NCBI RefSeq assembly: GCF_000374445.1
Contig: NZ_KB894412.1
Location: forward strand, 1 to 64,000
Length of the DNA stretch: 64,000 bases
Source of the DNA: Actinokineospora enzanensis DSM 44649
Lineage (GTDB): Bacteria; Actinomycetota; Actinomycetes; Mycobacteriales; Pseudonocardiaceae
Direction of reading: 5' to 3'
Shown here: piece by piece, positions 52,233 to 61,606 of the stretch
Position numbering within the stretch: position 1 is the first letter of the stretch
Layout of the letters: every line of letters starts with the position of its first letter
Notes under the pieces: model-generated
Told to the model about the DNA's origin: nothing
What the model saw: the letters and a program-made list of their open reading frames with translations, nothing else
The model's database searches: none
Program-made: the position numbers and the translations under genes

Positions 52233-54707
52233 ATGCCGGACAAGCTCCCCTACGCCTGGGACGAGGACGAGGCCGCGGCGGCCAGGGAGCGGTTCCGCCA
52301 GGCCCGGCCCGCCGTGCCCCGGCAGCTGGCGCTGAACCTGTGGCGGTACTGGACGCAGCGTTGCCCGGACCGCGCGCTGTTCGAGGACGACGAGGACAAC
52401 ATCGCCCTCCTGCTGCACGCGCGCGCCTACGGGATGCGCGCGCCCACCACGGGTGTCGACGGCGGCGCGCCGGCGGAGATCGCCGCGCGGCTGCCGGAGC
52501 CGGATCCGTTGACGCCGCCGCCCGCCGCGTGGGGGCCGCGCGCGGCGCTGGCGCCCGAGGTGCGGGCGGCGCTGCCGTCGCTGCTGGTGCGCGTGTGGGT
52601 GGCGGTCGACGACGGGGGCCCGGTGGAGGCGCTGGTCGTCGGCGAGGGGCTGCCCGAGATCCGGCAGCAGATCGTGCAGGCCGCGCTCACCACCTCGCTG
52701 CGCATCAACGGGTTGACCGACCCGGCCGACAACGACCTGGTGGCCGACCACATCGGCGTCGGCCTGATCCGGATCGGCGCCGGGGTCGCCGAGGGCGAGC
52801 GGGTGGTAGCGCTGCCGTCGATCTTCGGCGGGCGCGGGCACACCAGCGTCCCGGACGAGTCCGCGGCCACCGCCCGCGGCGTGCTGCGCGACCTGGTGAC
52901 GCTGCTGCGCGCGCTGGAGCGGGAGACAGACCTGGTGCGGGTCACCGAGATCCGTCACGCGGACCTGGGCGCGTTCACCGACAGCCTGCACGCGCTGGCC
53001 GACCGCGCCGCCGACGAACCGGCCAAGGCGTTCCTGCGCCGCCCCGACGACGGCGAGACCGGTGTGGTCGCCCTGGCCCCGTACCTACCGACCGCACACG
53101 ACCTCTCTCCCGGGCTGTCGATCAGTCCGGACATCCTGGCCACCGACGCCTACCGGGAGCTGGAGGCCGCGCACAACCGCGTCCTCGCCGACCGCCTGGC
53201 CATGGACGCCCGCCTGCGCCGCGACCGGCTCTCCGACGAGATCGACTGGCTGACCCGGGAGAAGGAGTCCTACGACGCGGCCACCCCGGACGAGCGGCGG
53301 GCCATGTGGGACGCCACGGTCATGCTGGTGGAGCGGTTCGACGACCGGATGGGCATCTCGATCCGGCTGGCCGAGCCGGAGGAGCGCCCGACGGACGTCT
53401 ACTACCGCGCCAACGTCCCGCAGCTGATCCGGATGCGGCAGGAGTGGCTGGCCCGGATGAGCGAGCTGGTGGACAACCTGGACCGCGCCGTGCACCGCCC
53501 GCACGCCCCCGCCCGTCAACTGGCCGCGGGCCGGTTCGTGGACGCGCTGCTGCGCGGGGTCACACCGGACGAGAGCCCGGCCACCTCCGCCGCGTTCGAG
53601 CGTTGGCGTGCCGAGGTGCAGCCGGTGCTGTGGTTCGAGTGGGGCTGTGCGTTGCGGCAGCGGGAGATAGACCCGGCAGACCTGTTCACCCCGCACACGG
53701 TGCTGATCACCCGCTATCTGCCGCCGATCGGCGACGATCCGGCGATGCTGTTCACCCACCCGTACACGCTGGTCGACCAATCCCGCTCGGCAGTACTAGC
53801 GGACGCCGAACGCCGGGTGCTGGTGGTGCGCGACGCGACCGACCATGCCACACCCGAACGCCTCAGCGAGGCGAGCGAGTCGGCGGCCACGGCGGCGTGC
53901 GAGGCGTTGGCCCGGTTGGCCGAGGGATCGTCCACCGGAACCGGCGGCACGGAGTTCACCGACGCGTTCCTCGCCGCATTGCGCGCACATCCCCGGCACG
54001 TGTCGCGGTGGCTGGTCCAGCAGTTGCGCCCGGACGACACCGACCCGGCCGAGGCAGGCACGATCGACGAGGAACTCGCGCACGCCGTGCGCGCCACAGA
54101 GTTGAGCGAGGGCATGGAACGGGCGCTGATGGCCATGCGCTCCACGGCCTTCCGCACCGCCCGCGAATGCCTGGACAGCCTGCCCGGCGCGTCCCAGTGG
54201 GAGGCGCGCGCGTGGCTGCTGCGCGCGATCATCGAGTGCGCGGCGGCGGACATGGGGTCGAGCGACATCCCCTCGGTGCTGGGCAACCGCATGCCGGGCC
54301 TGCCCGGGGACGCCGACCATGCGCTGGACCAGGCCGCGGCGGTGGACCAGGTCTTCACCCGCGAGTGGCTGAAGGCGTTGCCGGACACCACTTTGGACAA
54401 GGCGATCCGGCGACTGTTCCACGGCGTCCCACGGGCGCGGGCAGCGTGCTCGGAACGTGAGTACGCGGTGTTGTTGTTCCGTCGTGCGGTCGAAGCGGTG
54501 CGGTTGGCGCGGCAGTTGGAGGAGTCGGCGGAGGAACTGTCGGACGAGAGCGAGGCCACCGACACCGTCCTGGTGAAACTGGGGCAGGTGCTGGAAGAGA
54601 TCCTGGTAGGACCGTTCGTGGGCGGCGCGCGCGGTCAGGCGCAGGACCTGTTCGTGGTACTGACCGGTCAGGAACCGCCTACCTACGGCCGAGTGGGGGT
54701 TGGCTGA
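52233..54707 (+). CDS. Large unrecognised protein of caspase operon
   Basis: 824 residues, cytosolic, no signal or membrane segment. Very helical and rich in Ala, Arg, Glu, Asp. Possible coiled coil about 350-400 (LADRLAMDARLRRDRLSDEIDW). A conserved-looking block LLITRYLPPIG lies in the middle. The last third is all-helical (ERALMAMRSTAFRTARECLDSL). No P-loop, protease or nuclease motif was found. ATG 52233 has GGAAGGA upstream; ATG 52209 overlaps the caspase stop and is the alternative. Its stop overlaps the next ATG (TGATG). It may be the regulator, substrate or scaffold of the caspase. Confidence 0.75.
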   Translation: MPDKLPYAWDEDEAAAARERFRQARPAVPRQLALNLWRYWTQRCPDRALFEDDEDNIALLLHARAYGMRAPTTGVDGGAPAEIAARLPEPDPLTPPPAAWGPRAALAPEVRAALPSLLVRVWVAVDDGGPVEALVVGEGLPEIRQQIVQAALTTSLRINGLTDPADNDLVADHIGVGLIRIGAGVAEGERVVALPSIFGGRGHTSVPDESAATARGVLRDLVTLLRALERETDLVRVTEIRHADLGAFTDSLHALADRAADEPAKAFLRRPDDGETGVVALAPYLPTAHDLSPGLSISPDILATDAYRELEAAHNRVLADRLAMDARLRRDRLSDEIDWLTREKESYDAATPDERRAMWDATVMLVERFDDRMGISIRLAEPEERPTDVYYRANVPQLIRMRQEWLARMSELVDNLDRAVHRPHAPARQLAAGRFVDALLRGVTPDESPATSAAFERWRAEVQPVLWFEWGCALRQREIDPADLFTPHTVLITRYLPPIGDDPAMLFTHPYTLVDQSRSAVLADAERRVLVVRDATDHATPERLSEASESAATAACEALARLAEGSSTGTGGTEFTDAFLAALRAHPRHVSRWLVQQLRPDDTDPAEAGTIDEELAHAVRATELSEGMERALMAMRSTAFRTARECLDSLPGASQWEARAWLLRAIIECAAADMGSSDIPSVLGNRMPGLPGDADHALDQAAAVDQVFTREWLKALPDTTLDKAIRRLFHGVPRARAACSEREYAVLLFRRAVEAVRLARQLEESAEELSDESEATDTVLVKLGQVLEEILVGPFVGGARGQAQDLFVVLTGQEPPTYGRVGVG

Positions 54708-56065
54708 TGCGCAACGAGCTGTACATCGTCTGGCTGGTCAAGTCCTCTCAGCGCGCCCGTGCGGTGGTCGGTGAGGTGCTGGGCAACTTCGCGTTGCAGG
54801 ACCTACTACGGCGGTTAAGCCGGTTCGACCAGACCGAGGAACGCTACGCGGAAATGGCCATCCGCGTACAGGCCGCGTTCACCCCGCCGCGTCTCCCGAC
54901 GGTGTTCACCGCGCAACACCTGCGGATGCTGGTGGACCCGAAAGCCCAGCCGGTACTGGCAGAGGTACTCGACTGTCCACACACGGACACCATCGCGGCA
55001 CTACTCGACGCCGACCAGCTGGCGCGCGCGCTACGCGAGGCAGGACACACCAAGGACGGCATCGGCGACGCGGAGCTCCTCCTGCTCGACCTGATGGCCC
55101 GTCTCCCTCGCCTGGCCGCCCGCCACGGCCTGGAAGCCCGCGACTGGGGCGGCTTCATCGAACGCCGCGCCTGGCTCACCCCGAGCGCGGTCCGCAAGCT
55201 CACCGAGGCCGCCCACCGGTGGGAATGGCCGGAAGCCCAACCCACCCAGATCCTCGCGGGCGTCCTGGAAGGCGTCTCCCGGCAACGCGAGACCGGCCCG
55301 GCGGAACGGTTCGACACCCTCGCCCTGATCGAACTACGCAGGCGGGTAGGACTCCTGGCCGAGCAGCTGCGATCCAACGCCGTCGAACATGCCGAGGAAG
55401 CAGCGGTAATCGCCCCTGAACTGGGCAGTGTGCGCAGACTGCCCGCGTGGATAGAGCTGTATGAGCTACACCAGCCCGCCGTCGGTATGCGCCGCCTCTT
55501 CACCGGCGCCACCACGCTGGGCCACATGCTGCGCGGCGCACACGCGGAACCCCCTCCCGTGACCGGTGAACCGCAACCGGAGGAGGGCCTCCACGTCACC
55601 AACGACATCGCCTTCGGTGTGTTCAAGCGCCGCATCGCCTTCGACATCACCTGTGCCATCCAAGGCCAGCCACACCCGCAGGTCATCCTCCGCTGCCGTG
55701 GCCTCCGCCGCGAGGAGTACAACGCCATCCGCGACACCGTCCAACGCCTACGCGGCGCGGACCTGTCCACCAGCGGCTCCACCCTCGGCGAACGACTCCT
55801 GAACACCGAAGTCGCCCAACAGGAGGGACTACGCGGCCACCTCCGCCTGGCGTTGCAGGAACACGGCTCCGCAGCCACCCAATGCCTGGTACTGACCGGA
55901 ATGCGTCAACCCGTCGAAGTCACCCCGCCCTGGCACGAACACCTCGCCACGCAACTCCCCTACGAAGCACCCCCCACCGGCGACTCCACGTTCCCACCGC
56001 TCACCCACGTGACCGACGCCCTCCGCGCCACCATCCGCCCAGGCCGCCGCGTCGAGGAAGTCTGA
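54707..56065 (+). CDS. Unrecognised protein of caspase operon
   Basis: 452 residues, start ATG overlapping the previous stop by one base. It begins MRNELYIVWLVKSSQRARAVV. Helical N-terminal two-thirds; a beta-rich segment around 305-340 (NDIAFGVFKRRIAFDITCAIQGQPHPQV). No known motif. Tight coupling shows it is made with the 824-residue protein, and the two may form one complex. Family unknown. Confidence 0.75.
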   Translation: MRNELYIVWLVKSSQRARAVVGEVLGNFALQDLLRRLSRFDQTEERYAEMAIRVQAAFTPPRLPTVFTAQHLRMLVDPKAQPVLAEVLDCPHTDTIAALLDADQLARALREAGHTKDGIGDAELLLLDLMARLPRLAARHGLEARDWGGFIERRAWLTPSAVRKLTEAAHRWEWPEAQPTQILAGVLEGVSRQRETGPAERFDTLALIELRRRVGLLAEQLRSNAVEHAEEAAVIAPELGSVRRLPAWIELYELHQPAVGMRRLFTGATTLGHMLRGAHAEPPPVTGEPQPEEGLHVTNDIAFGVFKRRIAFDITCAIQGQPHPQVILRCRGLRREEYNAIRDTVQRLRGADLSTSGSTLGERLLNTEVAQQEGLRGHLRLALQEHGSAATQCLVLTGMRQPVEVTPPWHEHLATQLPYEAPPTGDSTFPPLTHVTDALRATIRPGRRVEEV

Positions 56066-56076
56066 GGAGGCCGTCC

Positions 56077-56862
56077 GTGCGTACGACGAGCAATCCCGTG
56101 ATCCGTAATCTGCTGACGGTAAGCACGGAAACCATCAACGGCCTGGGCGACACTGTCGAGCCTGCGGGCAAGAAGCGCAAACGCTTCACCACCCGCCCAT
56201 CCCTGCGCGCTGCCACCGGTACCGACCGCCCTCTGACGGTCGACGATGTCGTAACCAAGACCGGCCTCTCTCTGGCGGTCGTGGTCGCGTCCGGTTTGCT
56301 GGCGGTGTGGACCGGCCTGGGTACGGTCCTGTTCATCCCGGCCCTGTTGGCCGCGATCGGACTGACGGTCTACTCGCTGATCCGCCCCCGCCCCTCCGCC
56401 GCCGTGACCCTGACCTACTCGGCCGCCGAGGGCGTCATGCTGGGCTCGGTCACAGCCCTGTTCGAGTCCGTCTACAACGGAATCGCCACCCAGGCGGTGA
56501 TCGGCACAGCGGGCGTCTTCGCAGGCATGCTCATCGTCTACAAGACCCGCGTCCTCCGGGTCACGCCCGGCTTCGTCCGCTGGATCCTGATAGCGGGCGC
56601 GGGCGCCCTGACCTTGCTGGTAGCAAACGCCTTCTTCCCCGCGACCCTGGCCTTCCGCGACGGCAGCACATCCTCCATCATCATCACCGTCGCCTTCCTG
56701 GCCATCGGCGCCCTGAGCCTGCTGCTCAACTTCGCGGCGGCCGACCAGATGATCCGACTCGGAGTACCGGCCACCTGGTCCTGGTACCTGGCCTTCGGCC
56801 TGATCGGCTGCCTGGTCTGGCTCTACCTGGAACTGCTCTGGCTGCTGTCCTACCTCAGGTAG
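56077..56862 (+). CDS. Bax inhibitor-1 / YccA family membrane protein
   Basis: 261 residues with seven membrane helices from about residue 60. Family marks are TYSAAEGVMLGSVTALFE, a helix-linked GTAGVFAGMLIVYKTRVLRVTP, and ALSLLLNFAAADQMI. The pH-sensing Asp of BI-1 homologues is plausibly in the final NFAAADQM helix. It starts at GTG 56077, 11 bases after the upstream stop, with GAGGAGG. In animals BI-1 restrains cell death; in bacteria it is a Ca/H leak channel and widespread, so operon membership is suggestive but may be incidental. Confidence 0.88.
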   Translation: MRTTSNPVIRNLLTVSTETINGLGDTVEPAGKKRKRFTTRPSLRAATGTDRPLTVDDVVTKTGLSLAVVVASGLLAVWTGLGTVLFIPALLAAIGLTVYSLIRPRPSAAVTLTYSAAEGVMLGSVTALFESVYNGIATQAVIGTAGVFAGMLIVYKTRVLRVTPGFVRWILIAGAGALTLLVANAFFPATLAFRDGSTSSIIITVAFLAIGALSLLLNFAAADQMIRLGVPATWSWYLAFGLIGCLVWLYLELLWLLSYLR

Positions 56863-56869
56863 CGCTCGC

Positions 56870-59635
56870 TCACCCGACAAGCCGCCCCTCCACCCCAGCC
56901 GCCTCCCGCAACCGGTGCTGCGCCCGATACAACCTCAACGCCTTCCCCCAAGCAGACTCGGCCTCCCCCCTCTCCCCCACGGCAACGTGCACATCCCCCA
57001 GATTGACCAACGTATTCGCGGCCTCATAGGCGTTCCCATGAGCACGGAACATCCGCAGTGCCCGGTTGTAGTACTCGATGGCCTCATCGTGCAGCCCGGC
57101 ATGCTGCGCCACATACCCGAGGCTGTCCAAGGTCCCCGCCACCCCGTCGTGGTACCCGGCGGACTCGGCCAGCTCCAACGCCTGGCAACAATGCCGCCGA
57201 GCAGCCCCGTACTCCCCCAACCGCGCCTGACACCACCCCACGGTGTTCAACGCAGTCGACTCCCACACGGGATTGTCCAACCCCTGATACAACAACAACG
57301 CCAGCAACGAATAGGCCAGCGCCCGCTCCAGATCACCCCGCTGCTCCCAAGCGATCCCCAACGCCCGATGCGCGTGCGCCTGCTCCGCCACATCCCCCGC
57401 AGCGGCCAGCTCCAACGCCTTCTCCAGATGCGTGATCCCCTCGACAAGCTCCCCGCCGCGCGCACACGCATCCCCCAACCGCCGATGCGCGGTAGTGCGG
57501 GCCGAGGAGTCACCAAGCCGCTCGGCCGCAGCCAACCCCAACCGCCAAACGGCGATCTGATCCGGCAGATGCCCCCCGAGAAAGTGGAACGCCGTCAACG
57601 CCCAGGCGAGATGCCAGGCCGCCGCGTCCCACCCCTGGTTCGCCGCCAACCGCTGCGCCGCCAACAGGTTCGCGTGCTCCACATCGAACCAGGCCATCGC
57701 GTCACCGCGACCGTCGAACACCATCGGCTCACACCCGGCAGGCGGTTCCCCAGGACTGACCGGCGGCCGATGCGGGTTCAGCAACTGATCCGCCCGGTGC
57801 GCCGAATGCGCGTAGAAGTCGACCAACCGTCGACTCTTCTCCCCCTGTTCCGGCCGCGCGCGGTCGGCGGCGTAGAGCCGAACCAGGTCGTGCATACGGA
57901 ACCGGTTGGGGCACCCTTGCTGCACCAAGTGCGCCCGCCGCAGCTCACGCAGCACCACGCGCGCCCGGGTCCCGGGCAGGCGCAACAGGTTCGCGGCGCC
58001 GGGCAGGCTTATGTCCGGCCCGGGAGCCGGACCCAACAGCCGGAACGCCTCGGCGGCGGCCGGTGACAACGCGCCGTAGGACGCCGCGAACACCCCGCGC
58101 AGGCTGGCGTTCAATTCGCCGCCGTCCAACGCGTCGAGCCGGGAAGGGCTGTCCCGAAGCTCCTCCACGAGGTCCGCGAGCCGGTAGTCGGGCGCGCCTG
58201 CGACCTGCACGGTCGCGATCGTCAACGCGAGTGGCAGACCGCCGCAGTAGGCGAGCAGCTCCGCCGCCGCGTCCGGCTCGCCCGCGATCCGTTGCGGGTC
58301 GAGCCGCCTGCCGAGTAGTTCGCGTGCGTCGTCGTCGGACAGGCAGTCCAGGTGCATCGAGGCGGCGGCGTGCGCGGCGGTCAGGCCGGTGAGCTGGTGG
58401 CGGCTGGTGACCAGGACGGTGCTCGCGGCACTGCCCGGCAGCAATGGCAGTATCTGCGCCGAATCGCGTGCGTTGTCGAGCACCACCAGCATCCGCTTGT
58501 CCGCCACGAGACTGCGGTAGAGGCCGGTGCGCGCGTCCAGGTCCGCGGGCACCGCGTCCGGTGCGACGCCCAACGCGTCGAGGAACCCGCGGACCGCGGT
58601 CGAGGGGGATACCGGGTCGCAAGTGGGGTCGAAACCGCGCAGGTCCACGTAGAGCTGACCGTCCGGGAAGCGGTCCAGCTCGCGGTGTGCCCATTGCAGC
58701 GCCAGCCAGGTCTTGCCGATACCTCCGATACCGCCGACCACGGCGATCGGCACCGAGTCGCCCGCGCGCTGGTCGGCCAGGATCCCATCGAGCCGGTCCA
58801 GGTCGGCGCGCCTGCCCACGAACGGGGTCGGCGGCGCGGGCAGCTGGCGGGGCACCGGGGCGTCGCCGACCGGCCTGCTGGGCACCGCGTCCCCGGCGAG
58901 GACGCGCTGGTAGGCGTCGCGAAGCTCGGAGCCGGGGTCCGTGCCGAGCTCGTCGACCAGGCGGAGGCGGACACGCTGGTAGTGCTCCAGCGCGTCCGCC
59001 TGTCTACCGCAGCGGTACAACGCCAGCACGTACTGCGCGGCGGCGCGCTCGTCCAGCGGGTGCGCCATGGCCAGCGCGGTGATCGCGGGCAGCAGGGCGT
59101 GGTGGTCGCCCAGGCGCAGGCCGATGTCGTTACGGTCCAGCTCGGCCGCGAGCCGTTCGCGCTCCAGCGCGAGCCGCTGCTCATCCACCCACGGCAGGTC
59201 CAGCCCCGAGTAGGGCTCTCCCCGCCACAGCGCCAGCGCTTCCTCCAGCAACCCGGACGCGCGGTCGTCCGGCGCCGAGCGCGCGCTACGGACCAGGTCG
59301 CGGAACCGGAACAGGTCGACCGTGGTCTCGTCGACCCGCAACACGTAACCGCCGGACTTGCGCTCGATCCGCACCTGCTCGCTCGCCTGGCTACTGGACA
59401 ACGCGCGGCGCAACCGATAGAGATACCCATACAGGGTGTCACGCGCCTGTCGCGGCGGGTGATCCGCCCAGACCCGGTCGACCAACCGGTCCACCGGCAC
59501 CGGCGAGTTCACCTCGGACAACAACGCCGCCAACACGCTGCGTTGCCGCGAGTGACCGAGATCGGCGCTCGCACCCCCGATCCGCGCCTCCAGGTCCCCG
59601 AGCACGCGGAACTCCACCTCGTCGTGGTCCCCCAT
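56870..59635 (-). CDS. SARP/AfsR-type regulator: OmpR-like HTH, BTAD, NB-ARC, TPR
   Basis: 921 residues. DNA-binding winged helix 1-95 (EFRVLGDLEARIGGASADLG, QRSVLAALL, VDRVWADHPP). BTAD 100-245 (LFRFRDLVRSAR, ALALWRGEPYSGL). NB-ARC about 270-550, Walker A VGGIGGIGKTW near 300 and Walker B RMLVVLDNARD near 385. Winged helix FRMHDLVRLYA near 590. C-terminal TPRs 700-905 (EQAHAHRALGIAWEQRGDLERALAYS and others). SARPs activate antibiotic clusters. The gene converges with the BI-1 gene (7 bases between stops). No biosynthetic cluster is in the window. Confidence 0.92.
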   Translation of the reverse strand: MGDHDEVEFRVLGDLEARIGGASADLGHSRQRSVLAALLSEVNSPVPVDRLVDRVWADHPPRQARDTLYGYLYRLRRALSSSQASEQVRIERKSGGYVLRVDETTVDLFRFRDLVRSARSAPDDRASGLLEEALALWRGEPYSGLDLPWVDEQRLALERERLAAELDRNDIGLRLGDHHALLPAITALAMAHPLDERAAAQYVLALYRCGRQADALEHYQRVRLRLVDELGTDPGSELRDAYQRVLAGDAVPSRPVGDAPVPRQLPAPPTPFVGRRADLDRLDGILADQRAGDSVPIAVVGGIGGIGKTWLALQWAHRELDRFPDGQLYVDLRGFDPTCDPVSPSTAVRGFLDALGVAPDAVPADLDARTGLYRSLVADKRMLVVLDNARDSAQILPLLPGSAASTVLVTSRHQLTGLTAAHAAASMHLDCLSDDDARELLGRRLDPQRIAGEPDAAAELLAYCGGLPLALTIATVQVAGAPDYRLADLVEELRDSPSRLDALDGGELNASLRGVFAASYGALSPAAAEAFRLLGPAPGPDISLPGAANLLRLPGTRARVVLRELRRAHLVQQGCPNRFRMHDLVRLYAADRARPEQGEKSRRLVDFYAHSAHRADQLLNPHRPPVSPGEPPAGCEPMVFDGRGDAMAWFDVEHANLLAAQRLAANQGWDAAAWHLAWALTAFHFLGGHLPDQIAVWRLGLAAAERLGDSSARTTAHRRLGDACARGGELVEGITHLEKALELAAAGDVAEQAHAHRALGIAWEQRGDLERALAYSLLALLLYQGLDNPVWESTALNTVGWCQARLGEYGAARRHCCQALELAESAGYHDGVAGTLDSLGYVAQHAGLHDEAIEYYNRALRMFRAHGNAYEAANTLVNLGDVHVAVGERGEAESAWGKALRLYRAQHRLREAAGVEGRLVG

Positions 59636-59843
59636 GGTTCAACCATCCCAGAACGACACCAGATTCGCCCCAGATAGCGGGCGAAGACTCGACCTCGCAA
59701 GCGCCATTCGGTCAGCGAGGAAGGTCAATCATGTCGAACACACCGGGGTTCCGTGCGGAGTTCTCGTCCCTGTCGGATGACCGCGAATGGTGACACTGAG
59801 TGGTCGCAACGATACAGCAGCGCCTGCACAGTGACATCACACC

Positions 59844-60170
59844 GTGAAATCGTGGCAACACACACCGCACGCCGATACTCGCGAGGCAACCCTGGCCCTG
59901 CTCGGCCGGGCCCTCGCCGACCCGACCCGATGCCGGATCCTGGTGGCCCTCCTCGACGGCACCCCGTACCCGGCCGGGTTGGCAGACAAACTGGGACTGA
60001 CCCGCTCCAACGTGTCCAACCACCTCACCCTGCTCCGCACGTGCGGCCTCGTCGCCCCTAGCACGGAAGGCCGCCGCGTGCGGTACGCGCTCACGGACAC
60101 CGGCACCACCCGCGCATTGCGCGCGTTGCTGGCACCGGCGCGAACCCGGCGGACACGAACAAGCGGATGA
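59844..60170 (+). CDS. ArsR-family repressor, CmtR-like
   Basis: 108 residues. The sequence ALLGRALADPTRCRILVALLDG and LGLTRSNVSNHLTLLRTCGLV closely matches the CmtR type of Cd/Pb sensors. In that family two Cys of the recognition helix and one near the C-terminus bind metal. Here the first is Leu (HLTLL), the second is kept (RTCGLV), and the C-terminal one is missing. Metal sensing may be lost or changed. GTG 59844. No transporter gene is adjacent; a haloperoxidase-like gene follows after a terminator. Confidence 0.85.
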   Translation: MKSWQHTPHADTREATLALLGRALADPTRCRILVALLDGTPYPAGLADKLGLTRSNVSNHLTLLRTCGLVAPSTEGRRVRYALTDTGTTRALRALLAPARTRRTRTSG

Positions 60171-60176
60171 CCCGAT

Positions 60177-60210
60177 GATCGGGTGGGCGTCTGGGGGCGC
60201 CCACCCGATC
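60177..60210 (+). terminator. Hairpin terminator after ArsR gene
   Basis: Perfect 13-bp stem (GATCGGGTGGGCG with CGCCCACCCGATC) and an 8-base loop, 6 bases after the repressor stop. Confidence 0.8.
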
Positions 60211-60334
60211 CCCGTCTCCAGAGCACATCGACCTGCGCCGGAGATAGTGCTATCAGCATGTGGGCGCGGTGGACACTGTCCGGCCCCGGGTGGTTGATAG
60301 CAGGGGTTTCGTCCTCGGTGAACTCGGAGATCCC

Positions 60335-61555
60335 ATGCGATATCGCGCCGCTCTAGCCGTCCTCGGAGTTACTGCCCTCGGAGCTGTATCCCTTGCCGTG
60401 AGCACTCCCGCGCTCGCGTCCGCGAGCAGGACGGACACCGTCCTGGAGTGGTACGACGTCACGGTCCGGGCGGTGGCGGCGGAACCGTCCCCGACCCAGA
60501 TCACCAACAACCGCACGTGGGCCATCGGCTGGCTGGCCGCGACCCGGGCAGTGCGGCGGGACCGTGCGGTGAACTTCGCCGACGCCGCGTTGGCCACCGC
60601 CGTGCACGACAGCCTTGTCGGCCTCGTCGCCAACACTCCCGCGCGGAAGGCCGAACTCGACTCGGCACTGGCGAACACACTGGCCCGGATACCTGACGGG
60701 CGCGACAAGTCTCGCGGGATCGCCGAAGGGAGCGCGCAGGCACGTCGGGCGTTGGCGGAGAGGACCGACGACGGACTTGAACCGGCCCAGGTGAACGCTC
60801 CGGTCGTGGTCCCGAACCCGGCACCCGGCGTCTGGCAGCCGACCCCGCCCGCGTACTCGGCGCCGATCCAGTCCGGTAACCGGACCGCGAAGCCGTATCT
60901 GCTGCACCGGGCCGACCAGTTCCGGCCACCGGCCCCGCCCGCCCTCGACTCCGCGCGCTACCGGGCCGACCTGGCCGAGGTCGAGGCGTACGGGTCGGCC
61001 ACCAGCACGGTCCGCACGCAGGCGCAGACCGATGTCGCGTCGTTCTGGTACCAGGGTTCGCAGACCGGCTTCCTCACCCCGCTGCGCGCCGCGCTCCAGC
61101 ACTCGCGCGGGTCGCTCGCCGACCGCGTCCGGCTGGTGGCCGAGTTCAACGTGATCGCGGTGGACACCCAGATCGCGACCTCGGACGCCAAGTTCGCGTA
61201 CTGGCTCTGGCGCCCGGTGACCGCGATCCGCGCGGCGGGCGAGACCGACTGGACGCCGCTGCACGTCACCCCCGCGCACCCCGACTACCCCAGTGGCCAC
61301 GCCACCTACGCGGGTTTCGCCGAACAGGTGCTCACCGCGTTGACCGGACCGAAGACCGCGCCGTTCACCCAGACAAGCCCCACTGCCCCCGGGCTGACCT
61401 TCACCTACCGCGCGTGGACCGAGATCACCCGAGACACCGTCAATGCGCGAGTTTGGTCCGGTATCCACACTCGTCTGGCCGACGAGGTGGGTGTGCGGCT
61501 CGGCAAGGACGTCGCCCGCTACGAGCTGGGTGCGTTCGACCGCCTGCTGCGCTGA
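60335..61555 (+). CDS. Secreted vanadium-haloperoxidase-like / PAP2 phosphatase
   Basis: 406 residues, signal peptide 1-30 (VLGVTALGAVSLAVSTPALA). PAP2/VHPO active-site motifs: K-x6-RP in KFAYWLWRP (about 285), PSGH at about 317, and R-x5-H in ARVWSGIH (about 370-376). These bind vanadate or phosphate. Actinobacterial exported members of this size are annotated as vanadium-dependent haloperoxidases but many act as acid phosphatases. The choice cannot be made from sequence here. ATG 60335. Confidence 0.82.
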   Translation: MRYRAALAVLGVTALGAVSLAVSTPALASASRTDTVLEWYDVTVRAVAAEPSPTQITNNRTWAIGWLAATRAVRRDRAVNFADAALATAVHDSLVGLVANTPARKAELDSALANTLARIPDGRDKSRGIAEGSAQARRALAERTDDGLEPAQVNAPVVVPNPAPGVWQPTPPAYSAPIQSGNRTAKPYLLHRADQFRPPAPPALDSARYRADLAEVEAYGSATSTVRTQAQTDVASFWYQGSQTGFLTPLRAALQHSRGSLADRVRLVAEFNVIAVDTQIATSDAKFAYWLWRPVTAIRAAGETDWTPLHVTPAHPDYPSGHATYAGFAEQVLTALTGPKTAPFTQTSPTAPGLTFTYRAWTEITRDTVNARVWSGIHTRLADEVGVRLGKDVARYELGAFDRLLR

Positions 61556-61561
61556 CACGAC

Positions 61562-61596
61562 GAGTGCCCCCGCCTGGCGCGTAGGCGGGGGCACTC
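61562..61596. terminator. Bidirectional hairpin terminator
   Basis: Perfect 14-bp stem GAGTGCCCCCGCCT / AGGCGGGGGCACTC, 7-base loop, between the convergent phosphatase and lipase-like genes (stops at 61555 and 61607). Outer CACGAC/GTCGTG bases extend it. Confidence 0.85.
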
Positions 61597-61606
61597 GGTG
61601 TCGTGA

